From Ascidiaceihabitans sp. (lineage in GTDB: Bacteria; Pseudomonadota; Alphaproteobacteria; Rhodobacterales; Rhodobacteraceae): a stretch of 46,336 bases of DNA. A program made the position numbers and the translations under genes. Location: NCBI GenBank assembly GCA_028825475.1, contig JAPKAB010000021.1:1-46336 (forward strand). Direction: 5' to 3'. The notes below the pieces were generated by a model. That model was not told the DNA's origin, did not search any database, and saw only the letters and a list, made by a program, of their open reading frames with translations. Positions 16,561-26,628 of the stretch are shown in pieces; position 1 is the first letter of the stretch; each line of letters opens with the position of its first letter.

Positions 16561-17832
16561 ATGAGCGATAGCACTGCAAATGGCCTCGTGTTGGCCGCTG
16601 ATGGCACGCCCCTAAAACGAAGCCTCTCGCGCGCCATGCGCCGCCAGAAGATACGGGCCTTCATGCTGGTTGCTCCATTGTTGATCTTTGTTCTTTTGAC
16701 ATTCATCTACCCAATCGGTGTGATGCTTTCACGTTCGGTTCAGAACGACATCGTCCCTGAAACATTGCCCGAGACAGTACGTGTTCTGGGCGCATGGGAT
16801 GCTTCTAGCGGGGAGCTGCCTGACGAAGCGGTTTATGCCGCCTTCATGCGCGACATGTCCGTCGCGATCGAAGCCAAAAGGCACACGCGTCTGGGTTCGC
16901 GTCTGAACTACGAGAAGACTGGCTTCTCATCTATGTTCCGTCAATCTGGACGGAAGATGAAAAAACTTGATCCGGTCACAGATGCACCTTTCAAGAACAA
17001 GCTGATCAAAATCCACAAAGGATGGGGTGATGTTGAAACATGGAAAACGCTTCAGACCTACTCAGGTCTTTATACATCGGGTTACTTCCTAAACGCAGTT
17101 GATGCACGCATGACTCCTGAGGGCATGGCGTGGCAACCTGAAGACAAGCAGATCCTGCTCAAGTTGTTTGGGCGTACGTTGGTCATGTCATTGATCATCA
17201 CAGGCTCCTGTATCCTGCTAGGCTATCCAATCGCGTGGCTTCTAGCGAACGTATCACCGCGCAATGCCAACCTGTTGTTGATCCTTGTTCTGCTGCCATT
17301 CTGGACCTCTCTGTTGGTGCGAACATCAGCATGGAAAGTGATGCTGCAACAGAATGGTGTGATCAACGAAGTACTTGTTTGGATCGGGCTGGTGCCCGAT
17401 GGGGATCGACTGATCCTGATCAACAACGAATTCGGTACGATCGTCGCCATGACGCACATCTTGCTGCCGTTCATGATCTTGCCGATGTACTCCGTGATGC
17501 AGACCATTCCACCTGTCTACTTGCGCGCTGCTAAATCTATGGGCGCAACGAATTGGACAGCGTTCTGGCGCGTCTACTTTCCACAATCCATCCCTGGAAT
17601 TGGTGCGGGGTCTATTCTCGTTTTCATTCTTTCGATTGGCTATTACATCACTCCGGAAATCGTTGGTGGGACCAAAGGTGTCTTCATCTCCAACCGGATC
17701 GCATACCACATTTCGTCATCGCTCAACTGGGGTCTGGCTGCTGCACTTGGCACCATTCTACTGATCGTCGTTCTAGCCCTATACTGGGCCTATGATCGGA
17801 TCGTGGGCATCGACAACGTGAAATTAGGATAA
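16561..17832 (+). CDS. Polyamine-type ABC transporter permease, PotB-like, with large periplasmic insert
   Basis: 423 aa. A basic cytoplasmic N-terminus and TM1 (IRAFMLVAPLLIFVLLTFIYPIGVML) are followed by a ~130-residue soluble insert before the conserved transmembrane core starting near residue 200. The EAA loop reads YLRAAKSMGATNWTAFWRVYFPQ. The insert makes it about 130 residues longer than E. coli PotB, a layout common in alphaproteobacterial PotB-like permeases. It ends 5 bp before the next permease gene. Confidence 0.86.
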   Translation: MSDSTANGLVLAADGTPLKRSLSRAMRRQKIRAFMLVAPLLIFVLLTFIYPIGVMLSRSVQNDIVPETLPETVRVLGAWDASSGELPDEAVYAAFMRDMSVAIEAKRHTRLGSRLNYEKTGFSSMFRQSGRKMKKLDPVTDAPFKNKLIKIHKGWGDVETWKTLQTYSGLYTSGYFLNAVDARMTPEGMAWQPEDKQILLKLFGRTLVMSLIITGSCILLGYPIAWLLANVSPRNANLLLILVLLPFWTSLLVRTSAWKVMLQQNGVINEVLVWIGLVPDGDRLILINNEFGTIVAMTHILLPFMILPMYSVMQTIPPVYLRAAKSMGATNWTAFWRVYFPQSIPGIGAGSILVFILSIGYYITPEIVGGTKGVFISNRIAYHISSSLNWGLAAALGTILLIVVLALYWAYDRIVGIDNVKLG

Positions 17833-17837
17833 AGACA

Positions 17838-19049
17838 ATGGCTGCACCAACACCGATTTCACGTAAACCACTGTCCTTCGTTCTGCCAACCGCAGGCGGG
17901 ATCGGCGCGTTCCTTGGATTGTTCCTTGGGACGGGCAATGGCTCTGGGCTTATTGGCATGCTTTTGGGCGCGGCTGTTATTGCTGCAATGGCATATGGTT
18001 TTATCGTCGATCTGCAAAATGAAAAGCTGGCCAAATGGATTTCAGTCATTGGCTTTGGTTTAGTAGGCTATATGTTTGGCGGGATTATCCTGACAATCGT
18101 GGCCGGCCTTGTAGGCATGTTTTATCACTGGCTGATCTATTGGTTATACGAGGGACGCTACCGCGCCAAACTTTTGCCATACCTCACCCCGGGACAGGTT
18201 CTTTGGCACTATGGTTTCCGTTGCATCGCGGCGCTGATTTTTATCTTCCTGATCACACCAATCCTTGTGATCATCCCACTTAGCTTTAACGCGCAAGACT
18301 TCTTTACCTACACGCCCGGGATGCTGCGTTTGGACCCTGATGCGTATTCTTTGAAGCACTATCAAGACTTCTTTACCAACAACGAATGGCAACGTTCCTT
18401 GAAGAACTCACTGACCATCGCACCGATTGCAACGGTCATCTCAGTTTCACTTGGAACCCTTGCTGCGGTGGGCCTATCCCAAAGCCATATGCCGTTCAAA
18501 GGCACGATCATGGCGATCTTGATTTCACCAATGATTGTTCCATTGATCATCTCAGCAACTGGTATGTTTTTCTTTTACTCCCAACTTGGACAGTTCATGG
18601 AAAATTCCTTGGGGATGGATAAAAACTTGGTCGGCTATATCAAGGTCATCTTGGCGCACGCCGTTCTGGGTATTCCGTTCGTGATCATCACAGTAACTGC
18701 AACGCTGGTTGGCTTTGACCAATCACTAACACGTGCGGCCGCTAACATGGGTGCAAACCCAATGACCACGTTCTTCCGCATTCAAATGCCACTGATCTTG
18801 CCAGGTGTTATCTCTGGCGGCCTATTCGCTTTCATCACATCGTTTGATGAAGTTGTTGTGGTGCTGTTCATTGGATCAGCTGGCCAAAAGACATTGCCAT
18901 GGCAAATGTTCACCGGCTTGCGCGAGCAGATCAGCCCAACAATCCTAGCGGTAGCAACTATCCTAGTGGTTGTTTCGATCGGCTTGCTGACCGTGGTTGA
19001 GTTGTTGCGTCGCCGGTCCGAACGTTTGCGCGGTATGAGCCCTGCATAA
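17838..19049 (+). CDS. Polyamine-type ABC transporter permease, PotC-like, with extra N-terminal membrane segments
   Basis: 403 aa from ATG 17838. The first ~110 residues are Gly-rich and hydrophobic (PTAGGIGAFLGLFLG..., GYMFGGIILTIVAGLVGMFYHW), giving about three extra membrane helices not found in E. coli PotC. The PotC-like core starts near residue 125, with the EAA loop LTRAAANMGANPMTTFFRIQMPLI and the segment SFDEVVVVLF. Last gene of the operon, followed by a strong terminator. Confidence 0.86.
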   Translation: MAAPTPISRKPLSFVLPTAGGIGAFLGLFLGTGNGSGLIGMLLGAAVIAAMAYGFIVDLQNEKLAKWISVIGFGLVGYMFGGIILTIVAGLVGMFYHWLIYWLYEGRYRAKLLPYLTPGQVLWHYGFRCIAALIFIFLITPILVIIPLSFNAQDFFTYTPGMLRLDPDAYSLKHYQDFFTNNEWQRSLKNSLTIAPIATVISVSLGTLAAVGLSQSHMPFKGTIMAILISPMIVPLIISATGMFFFYSQLGQFMENSLGMDKNLVGYIKVILAHAVLGIPFVIITVTATLVGFDQSLTRAAANMGANPMTTFFRIQMPLILPGVISGGLFAFITSFDEVVVVLFIGSAGQKTLPWQMFTGLREQISPTILAVATILVVVSIGLLTVVELLRRRSERLRGMSPA

Positions 19050-19055
19050 GGCCTA

Positions 19056-19075
19056 GAGGGGGCCAGCCCCCCTCT
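19056..19075 (+). repeat. G/C hairpin just after the second polyamine operon
   Basis: GAGGGGGCCAGCCCCCCTC directly after the permease stop folds into a compact stem. It has no U-run and precedes the better terminator at 19116, so it may be a 3'-end stabiliser. Confidence 0.45.
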
Positions 19076-19115
19076 GCCATAGGGCTGAGTCCCCCGGAGT
19101 TTGTTTGGCAAGATG

Positions 19116-19154
19116 AAGCGGCGCGTTTACAATAGGTAAGCGCGCCGCTTTTTT
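19116..19154. terminator. Bidirectional Rho-independent terminator
   Basis: AAGCGGCGCG (19116-19125) pairs with CGCGCCGCTT (19141-19150) over a 15-nt loop and runs into TTTTTT for plus-strand transcripts. It lies between the convergent polyamine operon and the lytic transglycosylase gene. For the minus strand there is no equally good U-run. Confidence 0.85.
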
Positions 19155-19156
19155 GA

Positions 19157-20482
19157 TTAACGTAGTTTTTTGAGCAGCCCTAGGGATGCATAGCCATCAG
19201 GGCGCAGACTTTTGCTAAGCTGGAACGCACGAACCGCGTTGATCGTTTTGGGGCCAATCAGGCCATCGACACCTTCGGTATCAAACCCTTGTGCAGTTAA
19301 GCGGCGTTGCATCTCTTGACGCTCCACAAACGTCAGGGCGCGGTCCCATGTGGGCCAACCTGATTTAATCGCGGGAGCGCCCTGTAGTCTGTCACTTAGA
19401 TGCCCGACACCAATGACGTAGGCATCCGCAGTATTGTACTTTTCGATGACACTAAAGTTATCAAAAATCAGAAAGGCTGCCCCGTCCGCACCTGCAGGCA
19501 AAAGCACTGCGGCAGGTCCATGATTGGAAACCGAACCATTAACACCCTTCACCCCAAGCTTCGCCCAATCTGAGGGGCGTTTCGTGATGGCGCGATTGGC
19601 GAGGGTGTAATCGAAACCGTTAGGGATCGATACTTCAACACCCCAAGGTTGCCCTGTTTTCCAACCGAATTTCTTGAGATAAACAGCTGTGGATGCCAAC
19701 GCATCCGTTGGATCATCCGACCAGATATCGCGTTTGCCGTCGCCGGTGAAATCAACGGCATACTCTAAGAACGATGTCGGAATAAACTGAGTATGGCCCA
19801 TGGCACCGGCCCAACTACCCGTCATGTTCGCAGGTGTGGTGTCGCCGTTTTGAATGATCTTTAACGCTGCAATAAGTTGTTCTTCAAAGAACGCACCCCG
19901 TCGCCCATCATAAGCAAGTGTCGCGAGCGATTGGATGACACCATTTCTGCCACGAAAGCTGCCGTAGGCACTTTCCAATCCCCAGATTGCGGCAACGACC
20001 TCTTTGTTTACGCCGTACTTTCGTTCAATCGCGCTCAACGTCTTTTGATGTTGCGCAAGCGCCGCCTTACCGTTCGAAATACGTGTGTCGGAGACCGCCG
20101 TTTTCAGATAGTCCCAAATCGTCTTGGTAAATTCAGATTGATTGCGATCACGCTCAATAATGTCTGTATCATAGCGTATGCCAGTCAACGCAGTTTCCAG
20201 AACACGCTGATCAATACCTGCCTCAGCAGCGCGTTTCTTGAAGCCACGCAGCCAGCGTTTTAGGCCACCATCCGAAGCGACTTTGATCGGCGCAACATCA
20301 TCGGATTGATTGAGGATCACAAGGTCCGTTAAAGGTGTCGTTGGTGCTGTTGCTTGAAACGAAACTGTTTGAACCACATCGTTCCCAACAGAACTGAGAG
20401 TGGGGCCCATGATACCACCAGCAGAGAGCTGGCTGGAACTGACAATGCCAGCCGCCACAAAAAAGAGACCTTGAAGTTTCAT
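19157..20482 (-). CDS. Lytic murein transglycosylase B with peptidoglycan-binding domain
   Basis: 441 aa from ATG 20482, the start of a signal-like segment (MKLQGLFFVAAGIVSSSQLSA). The MltB/SLT_2 domain spans ~85-370, with catalytic Glu in VAAIWGLESAYGSFRG and the conserved GAMGHTQFIPTSFLEYAVDFTGD and GWKTGQPWG. The C-terminal PG_binding_1 domain is RLTAQGFDTEGVDGLIGPKT...FQLSKSLRPDG. It cleaves peptidoglycan to 1,6-anhydromuropeptides in the periplasm. An N-terminal Cys of a lipobox is not evident, so probably soluble. Confidence 0.88.
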   Translation of the reverse strand: MKLQGLFFVAAGIVSSSQLSAGGIMGPTLSSVGNDVVQTVSFQATAPTTPLTDLVILNQSDDVAPIKVASDGGLKRWLRGFKKRAAEAGIDQRVLETALTGIRYDTDIIERDRNQSEFTKTIWDYLKTAVSDTRISNGKAALAQHQKTLSAIERKYGVNKEVVAAIWGLESAYGSFRGRNGVIQSLATLAYDGRRGAFFEEQLIAALKIIQNGDTTPANMTGSWAGAMGHTQFIPTSFLEYAVDFTGDGKRDIWSDDPTDALASTAVYLKKFGWKTGQPWGVEVSIPNGFDYTLANRAITKRPSDWAKLGVKGVNGSVSNHGPAAVLLPAGADGAAFLIFDNFSVIEKYNTADAYVIGVGHLSDRLQGAPAIKSGWPTWDRALTFVERQEMQRRLTAQGFDTEGVDGLIGPKTINAVRAFQLSKSLRPDGYASLGLLKKLR

Positions 20483-20547
20483 AAATACGTCCCGCAAATT
20501 TATCGATTGTTTCGAGCCTAGCAACAAACAACCCACTGCGGAAGCAA

Positions 20548-21267
20548 TCAATCCAATGGCTTGCGATCTCCCGCCGATGGTCCATCGCCTTCACGGATAA
20601 GATCAAGATGCTCTCGCAACAACGCAACGCGGTGGGGACGGAAACTTTGATCCGTGACATCTAACGTCAGCATCCGATCAAGTCGGAACACCCGAAAATC
20701 CTGACGCAAGAGGCACCAGGCCAAAAGGCAATTGTTGAAGTCCATGAAAACAATGCCCAAGGGTTTTGCACTACGCGTCGTCGCCTGCCCATTGTTATCG
20801 ACATAATCAAACCGCACACATTTCTCATCCCACGTTGCCCCTCGCAAGACGGAGACGTCAATGACAGGTGGCGTTGGTTTGCGAAAACGTCGCGCATCCA
20901 GAACGGCATGTTTAAGGCGGTGCGTCTGACGTTCAGGAACGCGCGACTGAATTTTTCCAAGGGCGGATTTTGCAGCTTTAGACAACGCGGGATCACCGAC
21001 AACCATTACGTTTCGAAGACCCAAAACCAGCGCTTCCAATTCGTCGTTTTCAAATCCTAGGGGCGGCAGTGATGCATCCTCAATCAAGGTAAAGCCAAAC
21101 CCAGCCTCCCCATCGATGACCGCGCCTAAACTGCGGAGTGTATCGATATCACGATAAATCGTGCGCACTGACTTGCCCAAGTCATCAGAGAGCTGGGCAG
21201 CCGTTATTGGCGGCGACAAACGCCGCAAACTTTGCATCATTTGGAACAGGCGATGGGTGCGTGACAT
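20548..21267 (-). CDS. YafY-type transcriptional regulator (HTH_11 + WYL)
   Basis: 239 aa. DeoR-like winged HTH at ~5-60 (RRLSPPITAAQLSDDLGKSVRTIYRDIDTLRSLGA). The WYL domain at ~135-220 is recognisable, although the diagnostic triad reads W-C-L (LLAWCLLRQDFRVFRLDRM). WYL domains sense small ligands or nucleic acids. It is divergent from the GST-like gene with an ~80-bp shared intergenic region, so it probably regulates that gene and itself. Confidence 0.85.
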   Translation of the reverse strand: MSRTHRLFQMMQSLRRLSPPITAAQLSDDLGKSVRTIYRDIDTLRSLGAVIDGEAGFGFTLIEDASLPPLGFENDELEALVLGLRNVMVVGDPALSKAAKSALGKIQSRVPERQTHRLKHAVLDARRFRKPTPPVIDVSVLRGATWDEKCVRFDYVDNNGQATTRSAKPLGIVFMDFNNCLLAWCLLRQDFRVFRLDRMLTLDVTDQSFRPHRVALLREHLDLIREGDGPSAGDRKPLD

Positions 21268-21348
21268 AATTTTACTATCATAGATCGTACTGACATTAAT
21301 TGACAGGAGAGACCCCTAGATCAAAACCATCTGATAAAGGAATTTCAA

Positions 21349-22041
21349 ATGATCACTCTCGTCGCGTTTCCCGCCATGTTTGGCACCCGCAGTTCAAGTC
21401 CGTTTTCGATCAAAGCAGAATACCTGCTAAATATGGCGGGCGTACCTTGGACCAAACAAGACGAAGGCGATCCACGCAAATGGCCAAAGGGCAAGTTGCC
21501 CGCTATTGTTATCGATGCCCGCGTTGTTGGTGGGAGCGATGGTATTCAGAAGTACCTGGAGGACCAAGGTCACGATCTACACAAAGGGCTGTCTGAGATC
21601 GACAAAGCCAGCGCACATACGTTTGTCCGTATGGCCGAGGAACACATGTACTTTCATTTGGTGCTGGACCGTTGGGGTAATGATGATGTTTGGCCCACCA
21701 TCCGCGATGCATATTTCGCGACCATTCCCAAACTCCCGCGCTTACTTGTAACGCGTGGTTTACGGTCCAAACTGATGGCAGGCATGATAACGCAAGGCCT
21801 AGGTCGCCTAACGCCAGCTGAGCGGATGGGACGGTTAGAACATGATCTAATCGCGATTAAAGCGGTTCTAACACGGGGTGATTACCTATTCGGTGACACA
21901 CCTTGCGCAGCAGATGCAAGCGTAGCCGCAGTGCTTGCCACCATGCGCGCGACGCCCGTTGAAACGATTCTATCGCGGCGCATTGCCAGTGATCAGGTGC
22001 TGTCTTCTTATATCGATCGTGTCGACGCGGCCCTTGGTTAA
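21349..22041 (+). CDS. Glutathione S-transferase family protein
   Basis: 230 aa from ATG 21349 with AAAGGAA upstream. The N-terminal thioredoxin-like half has SSSPFSIKAEYLLNMAGVPW and the substrate-side motif KLPAIVIDARVVGGSDGIQKYL. The C-terminal all-helical half ends with DTPCAADASVAAVLA. It resembles the metaxin/FAXC-like GST branch; the usual catalytic Tyr/Ser is not obvious. The substrate is unknown. Its TAA overlaps the rnr stop on the other strand (TTAA at 22038-22041). Confidence 0.78.
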   Translation: MITLVAFPAMFGTRSSSPFSIKAEYLLNMAGVPWTKQDEGDPRKWPKGKLPAIVIDARVVGGSDGIQKYLEDQGHDLHKGLSEIDKASAHTFVRMAEEHMYFHLVLDRWGNDDVWPTIRDAYFATIPKLPRLLVTRGLRSKLMAGMITQGLGRLTPAERMGRLEHDLIAIKAVLTRGDYLFGDTPCAADASVAAVLATMRATPVETILSRRIASDQVLSSYIDRVDAALG

Positions 22042-24296
22042 GGCCGCGAACGATTCACTTTACGCTTCATCTTGGCGCTTTTGTGCTTAGCTTGCCCCGC
22101 TTTGCGGCGTGGTGAGCGACCCGCAGGGGATGAACGTCCACCGCGTGGAACCTCTTTGCCCTCAACTGTCAGCAACTCTAGTGCAACGCCACCTGTGATC
22201 GGCGCGGCCTCTGTCAACTTTGCGGTGACCTGTTGACCAATGCGGTACGTAAGTCCCGTATCTGCACCCATCAACGTTCCGGCTTCGCGATCAAAGTGGA
22301 AGTATTCACCACCCAATGAGCGGATTGGGACCAGACCATCGGCACCAGAATCATCAAGCTTGATGAACATCCCGAACTTCGCGATCCCGTTGATGCGGCC
22401 AGTGAACTCTTCGCCCACACGCTCGGACAAATAGCTCGCTAAGTAGCGATCTGTCGTATCCCGTTCCGCCATCATCGAACGGCGTTCAGTGTCTGAAATA
22501 TGGGTCGCTGTTTGCTCTAGCTCGTCCACATCCGCGGGTGTCAAACCATCGTCGCCCCAACCATGTGACGTGACCAAAGCACGGTGCACGATCAGATCAG
22601 AGTAACGGCGAATAGGTGACGTGAAGTGCGCATAGCTTTTCAGCGCGAGGCCGAAGTGACCAAAGTTGGTCGGGCTATAATAGGCCTGCGTCATGCAACG
22701 CAAAGTCGTCAGGTTGATCAACTCTTCATCATCCGTGCCTGCAGCTTGTGCAAGCAAGCGGTTCAAATGCGAGGTCTGCAAAACTTGACCACGGGCAAGG
22801 TTTAGGCCTGTCGCACTGGCGGTCTCACGTAGGGCGTTCAACTTCTCTGTTGATGGCTCTTCGTGAACGCGGAACAGTTGCGCCGTTTTCTTCGCGATCA
22901 GCGTTTCAGCCGCAGCTACGTTGGCCAGCACCATCAGCTCTTCGATCAACTTGTGCGCGTCTAGACGATCCTTGAAATTCACGGACTGTACAGTTCCGTC
23001 ATCACCCAAAACGATCTGGCGTTCTGGGAGGTTCAGCTCAAGCGGCTGACGCAATTGGCGGGCCTCAACAAGCGCTGCATAAGCTGCGTAAAGCGGCTTA
23101 ATAACAGGCTCTAACAGGGCCGCAGTGCGTTCATTCGGGTTGCCATCCATCGCCTCTTGGACTTCTTCATAATGAAGGGACGCAGGCGACCGCATAAGGC
23201 CGCGTACGAATTCGTGGCTTAGCTTTTGACCATGGGCATCAAGCTTCATACGCACTGCGATACAAGCGCGCGGGACACCTTCGTGCAAGCTGCACAAATC
23301 GCCAGACAAGCGATCAGGCAACATCGGCACAACGCGGTCAGGGAAATAGGTTGAGTTACCTCGCTTCCGCGCTTCGCGATCCAGCGCAGAACCCGGTGTC
23401 ACGTAGGCCGCAACATCAGCGATAGCGACCCATACGATGTGGCCACCCTCGTTCTCTGGATCGTCATCAAGGTGCGCATAACACGCATCATCGTGGTCAC
23501 GTGCATCTGACGGATCAATCGTGACCAACGCCATTTCACGCAGGTCTGTGCGGCCACCCAATTCCATTGGTGTATGCGCGTCGGCTTCGGCCACCACGTC
23601 ATCAGGGAAATCATCAGGGATGTTGTGCTGGTGAATCGCAATCAGTGACACGGCCTTTGGTGCCGATGGATCGCCAAGGCGTTCAACAATGCGCGCCTGC
23701 GGACGGCCCATGCGGCCCTTCGGACCGGATTGTTCCGCCTCAACCAATTCACCGTCTTTGGCGCCGTTCATAGAACCCGCGCCAACCAGCCATTCATCGC
23801 TTTGGCCTTTGTCGATCGGAACAATACGGCCGCCTTCGGCACCTTTGCGAAAGACACCCAAAACGCGCTGTGGGTTTGTACCAACACGGCGGATCATGCG
23901 ACCCTCATAGGCGTGTGTATCGCCCTCAACAGCAGTTAGGCGTGCAAGGATACGATCCCCTTCGCCCAGCGCTGGTTCAGATGCTTTGGTCACCAGCAGA
24001 ACAACAGGTTCCGCACCAGTGCCGTGCCACTCCATCGGTTTGGCGTACAGATCACCGTCTGTACCCACACCCGTCACTTGCAATACGCTGACAGGGGGCA
24101 AACGATCTGGGTCGTTATAGCTTTTTTGACGCTTCTCAAGATGCCCTTCGGCTTCGAGTTCTTTGAGCAAGCGTTTTAGGTCGATACGCGCAGCCCCTTT
24201 GATCCCAAAGGCCTTCGCGATATCGCGTTTGGCAGTCAGCGTTGGATTGGATGTGATCCAATCAAGAATTTCGGGCTTTGTTGGGATACGGCTCAT
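22038..24296 (-). CDS. rnr: Ribonuclease R
   Basis: 752 aa. N-terminal winged helix (PTKPEILDWITSNP... IDLKRLLKELEAEGHL), cold-shock-like domains ~60-230, RNB catalytic domain ~250-590 with the Asp cluster in TIDPSDARDHDDACYA and YFPDRVVPMLPDRLSGDLCSL, then an S1 domain (GEEFTGRINGIAKFGMFIKL) and a Lys/Arg-rich tail (KHKSAKMKRKVNRSRP). A 3'-5' exoribonuclease that degrades structured RNA. It lies 31 bp after the DUF2064 gene and may be in the same minus-strand transcript. Confidence 0.94.
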   Translation of the reverse strand: MSRIPTKPEILDWITSNPTLTAKRDIAKAFGIKGAARIDLKRLLKELEAEGHLEKRQKSYNDPDRLPPVSVLQVTGVGTDGDLYAKPMEWHGTGAEPVVLLVTKASEPALGEGDRILARLTAVEGDTHAYEGRMIRRVGTNPQRVLGVFRKGAEGGRIVPIDKGQSDEWLVGAGSMNGAKDGELVEAEQSGPKGRMGRPQARIVERLGDPSAPKAVSLIAIHQHNIPDDFPDDVVAEADAHTPMELGGRTDLREMALVTIDPSDARDHDDACYAHLDDDPENEGGHIVWVAIADVAAYVTPGSALDREARKRGNSTYFPDRVVPMLPDRLSGDLCSLHEGVPRACIAVRMKLDAHGQKLSHEFVRGLMRSPASLHYEEVQEAMDGNPNERTAALLEPVIKPLYAAYAALVEARQLRQPLELNLPERQIVLGDDGTVQSVNFKDRLDAHKLIEELMVLANVAAAETLIAKKTAQLFRVHEEPSTEKLNALRETASATGLNLARGQVLQTSHLNRLLAQAAGTDDEELINLTTLRCMTQAYYSPTNFGHFGLALKSYAHFTSPIRRYSDLIVHRALVTSHGWGDDGLTPADVDELEQTATHISDTERRSMMAERDTTDRYLASYLSERVGEEFTGRINGIAKFGMFIKLDDSGADGLVPIRSLGGEYFHFDREAGTLMGADTGLTYRIGQQVTAKLTEAAPITGGVALELLTVEGKEVPRGGRSSPAGRSPRRKAGQAKHKSAKMKRKVNRSRP

Positions 24297-24327
24297 GGCG
24301 CCCGGATAGCACGCAATAACGCTTACG

Positions 24328-24903
24328 TCATCGCAAATCGTCTACGGTGTCTATGTCTTGCAATTCATCGATCAAAGCGACCCTTACCCCGCCTAGGCTA
24401 GCACGGGTATCGCCAAGCGCATGTTCCGTCGACCAACGTACATCTTGGAATAATTTTGGAGGCATTGGATTGGTTCGCTTCAACCCAACCAACCAAAATC
24501 CCCCGTCAGGGGCAGGACCAAAAACGGCATCAGATGTCCCCAACGCTGCAAAAGCGCGCCCAATTTGAACAGGGCCAATGTCCGGAATATCGGCACCGAT
24601 TACGCATACTGGCCCAACGGGGATAGCCTGCATAACCCGCGCCATGCGGTCCCCCAAATCTCCCTGCCCCTGTGCAATGCGTTCGAAATGCGCAGGCCAA
24701 ACACGACTAAGCATTCCAGCACGATCAGGCGCGACAGCCAAAACAACGTTCCAACGTGGATCATCAATGCGGCGCAGCAGACGTTTCACCTGATGGCGGA
24801 ACCACCATGCCGCAGCCGTTAGACCGATATCTTTCCCAAGGCGTGTCTTTACCCGCCCAGCGCGTGGTTCTTTGAGCATGATGATCAAAGTCGGACGGAT
24901 CAT
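24328..24903 (-). CDS. DUF2064 (TIGR04282-like) putative glycosyltransferase
   Basis: 191 aa. N-terminus IIMLKEPRAGRVKTRLGKDIG matches the nucleotide-sugar-transferase-like start of DUF2064 (MxKxPxxGxVKTRL). VCVIGADIPDIGP replaces the GT-A metal region, and FGPAPDGGFWLVGL is the family signature. The family includes proteins in arsenosugar gene sets, but nothing here supports arsenic metabolism. The start overlaps the GNAT gene end by 4 bp. Confidence 0.82.
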   Translation of the reverse strand: MIRPTLIIMLKEPRAGRVKTRLGKDIGLTAAAWWFRHQVKRLLRRIDDPRWNVVLAVAPDRAGMLSRVWPAHFERIAQGQGDLGDRMARVMQAIPVGPVCVIGADIPDIGPVQIGRAFAALGTSDAVFGPAPDGGFWLVGLKRTNPMPPKLFQDVRWSTEHALGDTRASLGGVRVALIDELQDIDTVDDLR

Positions 24904-25322
24904 AAATCCAGTTCCATGTCACGATGTTCGATCTCAGCATCCAAAAAGATCGGACCATAAGCGCGGTATCCAAGTTTCTCATAGAACGGAATCGCGTACA
25001 TTTGTGCCCCTAACATGGACCTTTTTACGCCTTCTTGAGTTTTGCAAACCTCAATAGTCTTGCGCATCAAAGCAGCACCAAGGCCGGTCCCACGCTGATC
25101 TTTGAGCACACAAACGCGCCCGATCTTTGCCGTATCACCTTTGATCAAAATTCGTGCCGTTGCTTTTGGAACCCCATCAACCGTCGCCAAAACATGTATC
25201 GAAACTGGGTCTAGATCATCGATCTCTTCTTCCTCAGAAACGCCCTGTTCTCCAATAAAAACCGTGCGACGCAAATCACGACAGGCTTCGATGTCGTCGG
25301 TTTGATGGATCTCGATGCTCAT
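24900..25322 (-). CDS. GNAT family N-acetyltransferase
   Basis: 140 aa. Acetyl-CoA pyrophosphate loop motif in [21 protein letters not shown], then helix [13 protein letters not shown] and [30 protein letters not shown], resembling ElaA/YjcF-like GNATs. The acceptor is unknown. It overlaps dapE by 4 bp upstream and the DUF2064 gene by 4 bp downstream, so it is translationally coupled to both. Confidence 0.85.
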   Translation of the reverse strand: MSIEIHQTDDIEACRDLRRTVFIGEQGVSEEEEIDDLDPVSIHVLATVDGVPKATARILIKGDTAKIGRVCVLKDQRGTGLGAALMRKTIEVCKTQEGVKRSMLGAQMYAIPFYEKLGYRAYGPIFLDAEIEHRDMELDL

Positions 25323-26464
25323 GCAAAATAGTCCCGCAAGATACGGCCATAGATCGATTTCAGTTGGTGAATATGCGCGACTTTCACATGCTCATCGACT
25401 TGATGCATCGACTGCCCTACCAGTCCGAATTCGACGACAGGGCAATGGTTCTTGATAAACCGCGCATCAGACGTGCCGCCTGTGGTACTGAGCTCTGGAA
25501 CAATATTGGTTTCCGCTTGAACAGCAGCGCTGACCAAGTTCGACAGCTCACCCGGAGCGGTGACAAAACTCTCACCTGAAATCTTGATCCTCAGATCAAT
25601 CTCTACCCCAAACTCTGCGATAATCTTATCCGCCTCACCTTGCAGCCAAGCACTTAGGCTTGCACCGGAATGGGTGTCATTAAAGCGGATATTTGCCGCA
25701 GCAGAACAATCCGCGGGAATCACATTGGTCGCTGGATTGCCTGTATCAACGGTGACAACAGCCAACGTAGACGCATCAAAATGATCAGTACCTGTGTCCA
25801 GCTCATGCGAGGCCAAACGATCCATTAGGCGCATCATCGCAGGAAGCGGATTGTTTGCACGGTGTGGATAAGCCGCGTGCCCCTGTTTACCCGTGAGCTT
25901 AAAGAAGGCTGTCAGCGATCCACGGCGCCCGATCTTAATCATATCGCCCATCTCATTCGGGCAAGTTGGCTCACCAACCAAGCAAACGGACATCGCCTCG
26001 TTATTGTTGTCCATATGCTCCAGCAACGCTGTGGTACCATCAATAGCATCTGCTTCTTCATCGCCAGTGATGGCAATGATCAGCGCACCGTTGGGTGGCG
26101 TTTCTTTGACAAAATCAACCGCGGCAGCAGCAAACGCAGCAACGCCGGATTTCATGTCAGTGGTACCGCGCCCATACATGATGCCATCTTTGATTTCCGC
26201 ACCAAATGGAGGCATGGTCCATGCCGCCTCATCGCCAAGCGGAACAACATCAGTGTGACCATTAAAACCAAAGGTGCGCGCGTGCCCTTTTTCGCCCCAA
26301 CGAGCGAACAAATTCCGTATTCCACCGCGGTCTGCCCAGCTGAGTTCAAAGCCCGCATCGCCCAATAGGTTCGCAAGTATGTCTAACGCACCCGCGTCAG
26401 CAGGTGTGATGGACGGGCAGCGTACTAAATCTGCTGTGAGTTCGGCGGGATCTATACCAGACAT
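25319..26464 (-). CDS. dapE: Succinyl-diaminopimelate desuccinylase
   Basis: 381 aa from ATG 26464, which has AGGAAA 7 nt upstream; an ATG 21 bp earlier lacks a ribosome site. M20 metallopeptidase: [12 protein letters not shown] (His and Asp ligands), [15 protein letters not shown] (bridging Asp), TGDEEADA (catalytic Glu plus ligand), VGEPT, C-terminal [15 protein letters not shown] (His ligand). It hydrolyses N-succinyl-LL-DAP to LL-DAP and succinate in lysine/meso-DAP synthesis. First gene of an overlapping run with the GNAT and DUF2064 genes. Confidence 0.93.
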   Translation of the reverse strand: MSGIDPAELTADLVRCPSITPADAGALDILANLLGDAGFELSWADRGGIRNLFARWGEKGHARTFGFNGHTDVVPLGDEAAWTMPPFGAEIKDGIMYGRGTTDMKSGVAAFAAAAVDFVKETPPNGALIIAITGDEEADAIDGTTALLEHMDNNNEAMSVCLVGEPTCPNEMGDMIKIGRRGSLTAFFKLTGKQGHAAYPHRANNPLPAMMRLMDRLASHELDTGTDHFDASTLAVVTVDTGNPATNVIPADCSAAANIRFNDTHSGASLSAWLQGEADKIIAEFGVEIDLRIKISGESFVTAPGELSNLVSAAVQAETNIVPELSTTGGTSDARFIKNHCPVVEFGLVGQSMHQVDEHVKVAHIHQLKSIYGRILRDYFA

Positions 26465-26628
26465 AGTGTTTCCTGTGGTTTTCATAAAAGTTGCTTATAG
26501 GAATGTGGCGAAAATGGCGCGATGCCAAGTCCCTTCTGACGTAATTCATTAACAAAACGTAAAAACTCCTGCTATGCTTACGACAATAATATGACCCAAG
26601 GCAGGGCACTTAGCAGTATAAGTCGTCA

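Noticed and set aside
25862..26368. 168-codon plus-strand frame
   Set aside because: Antisense to dapE and without any recognisable domain.
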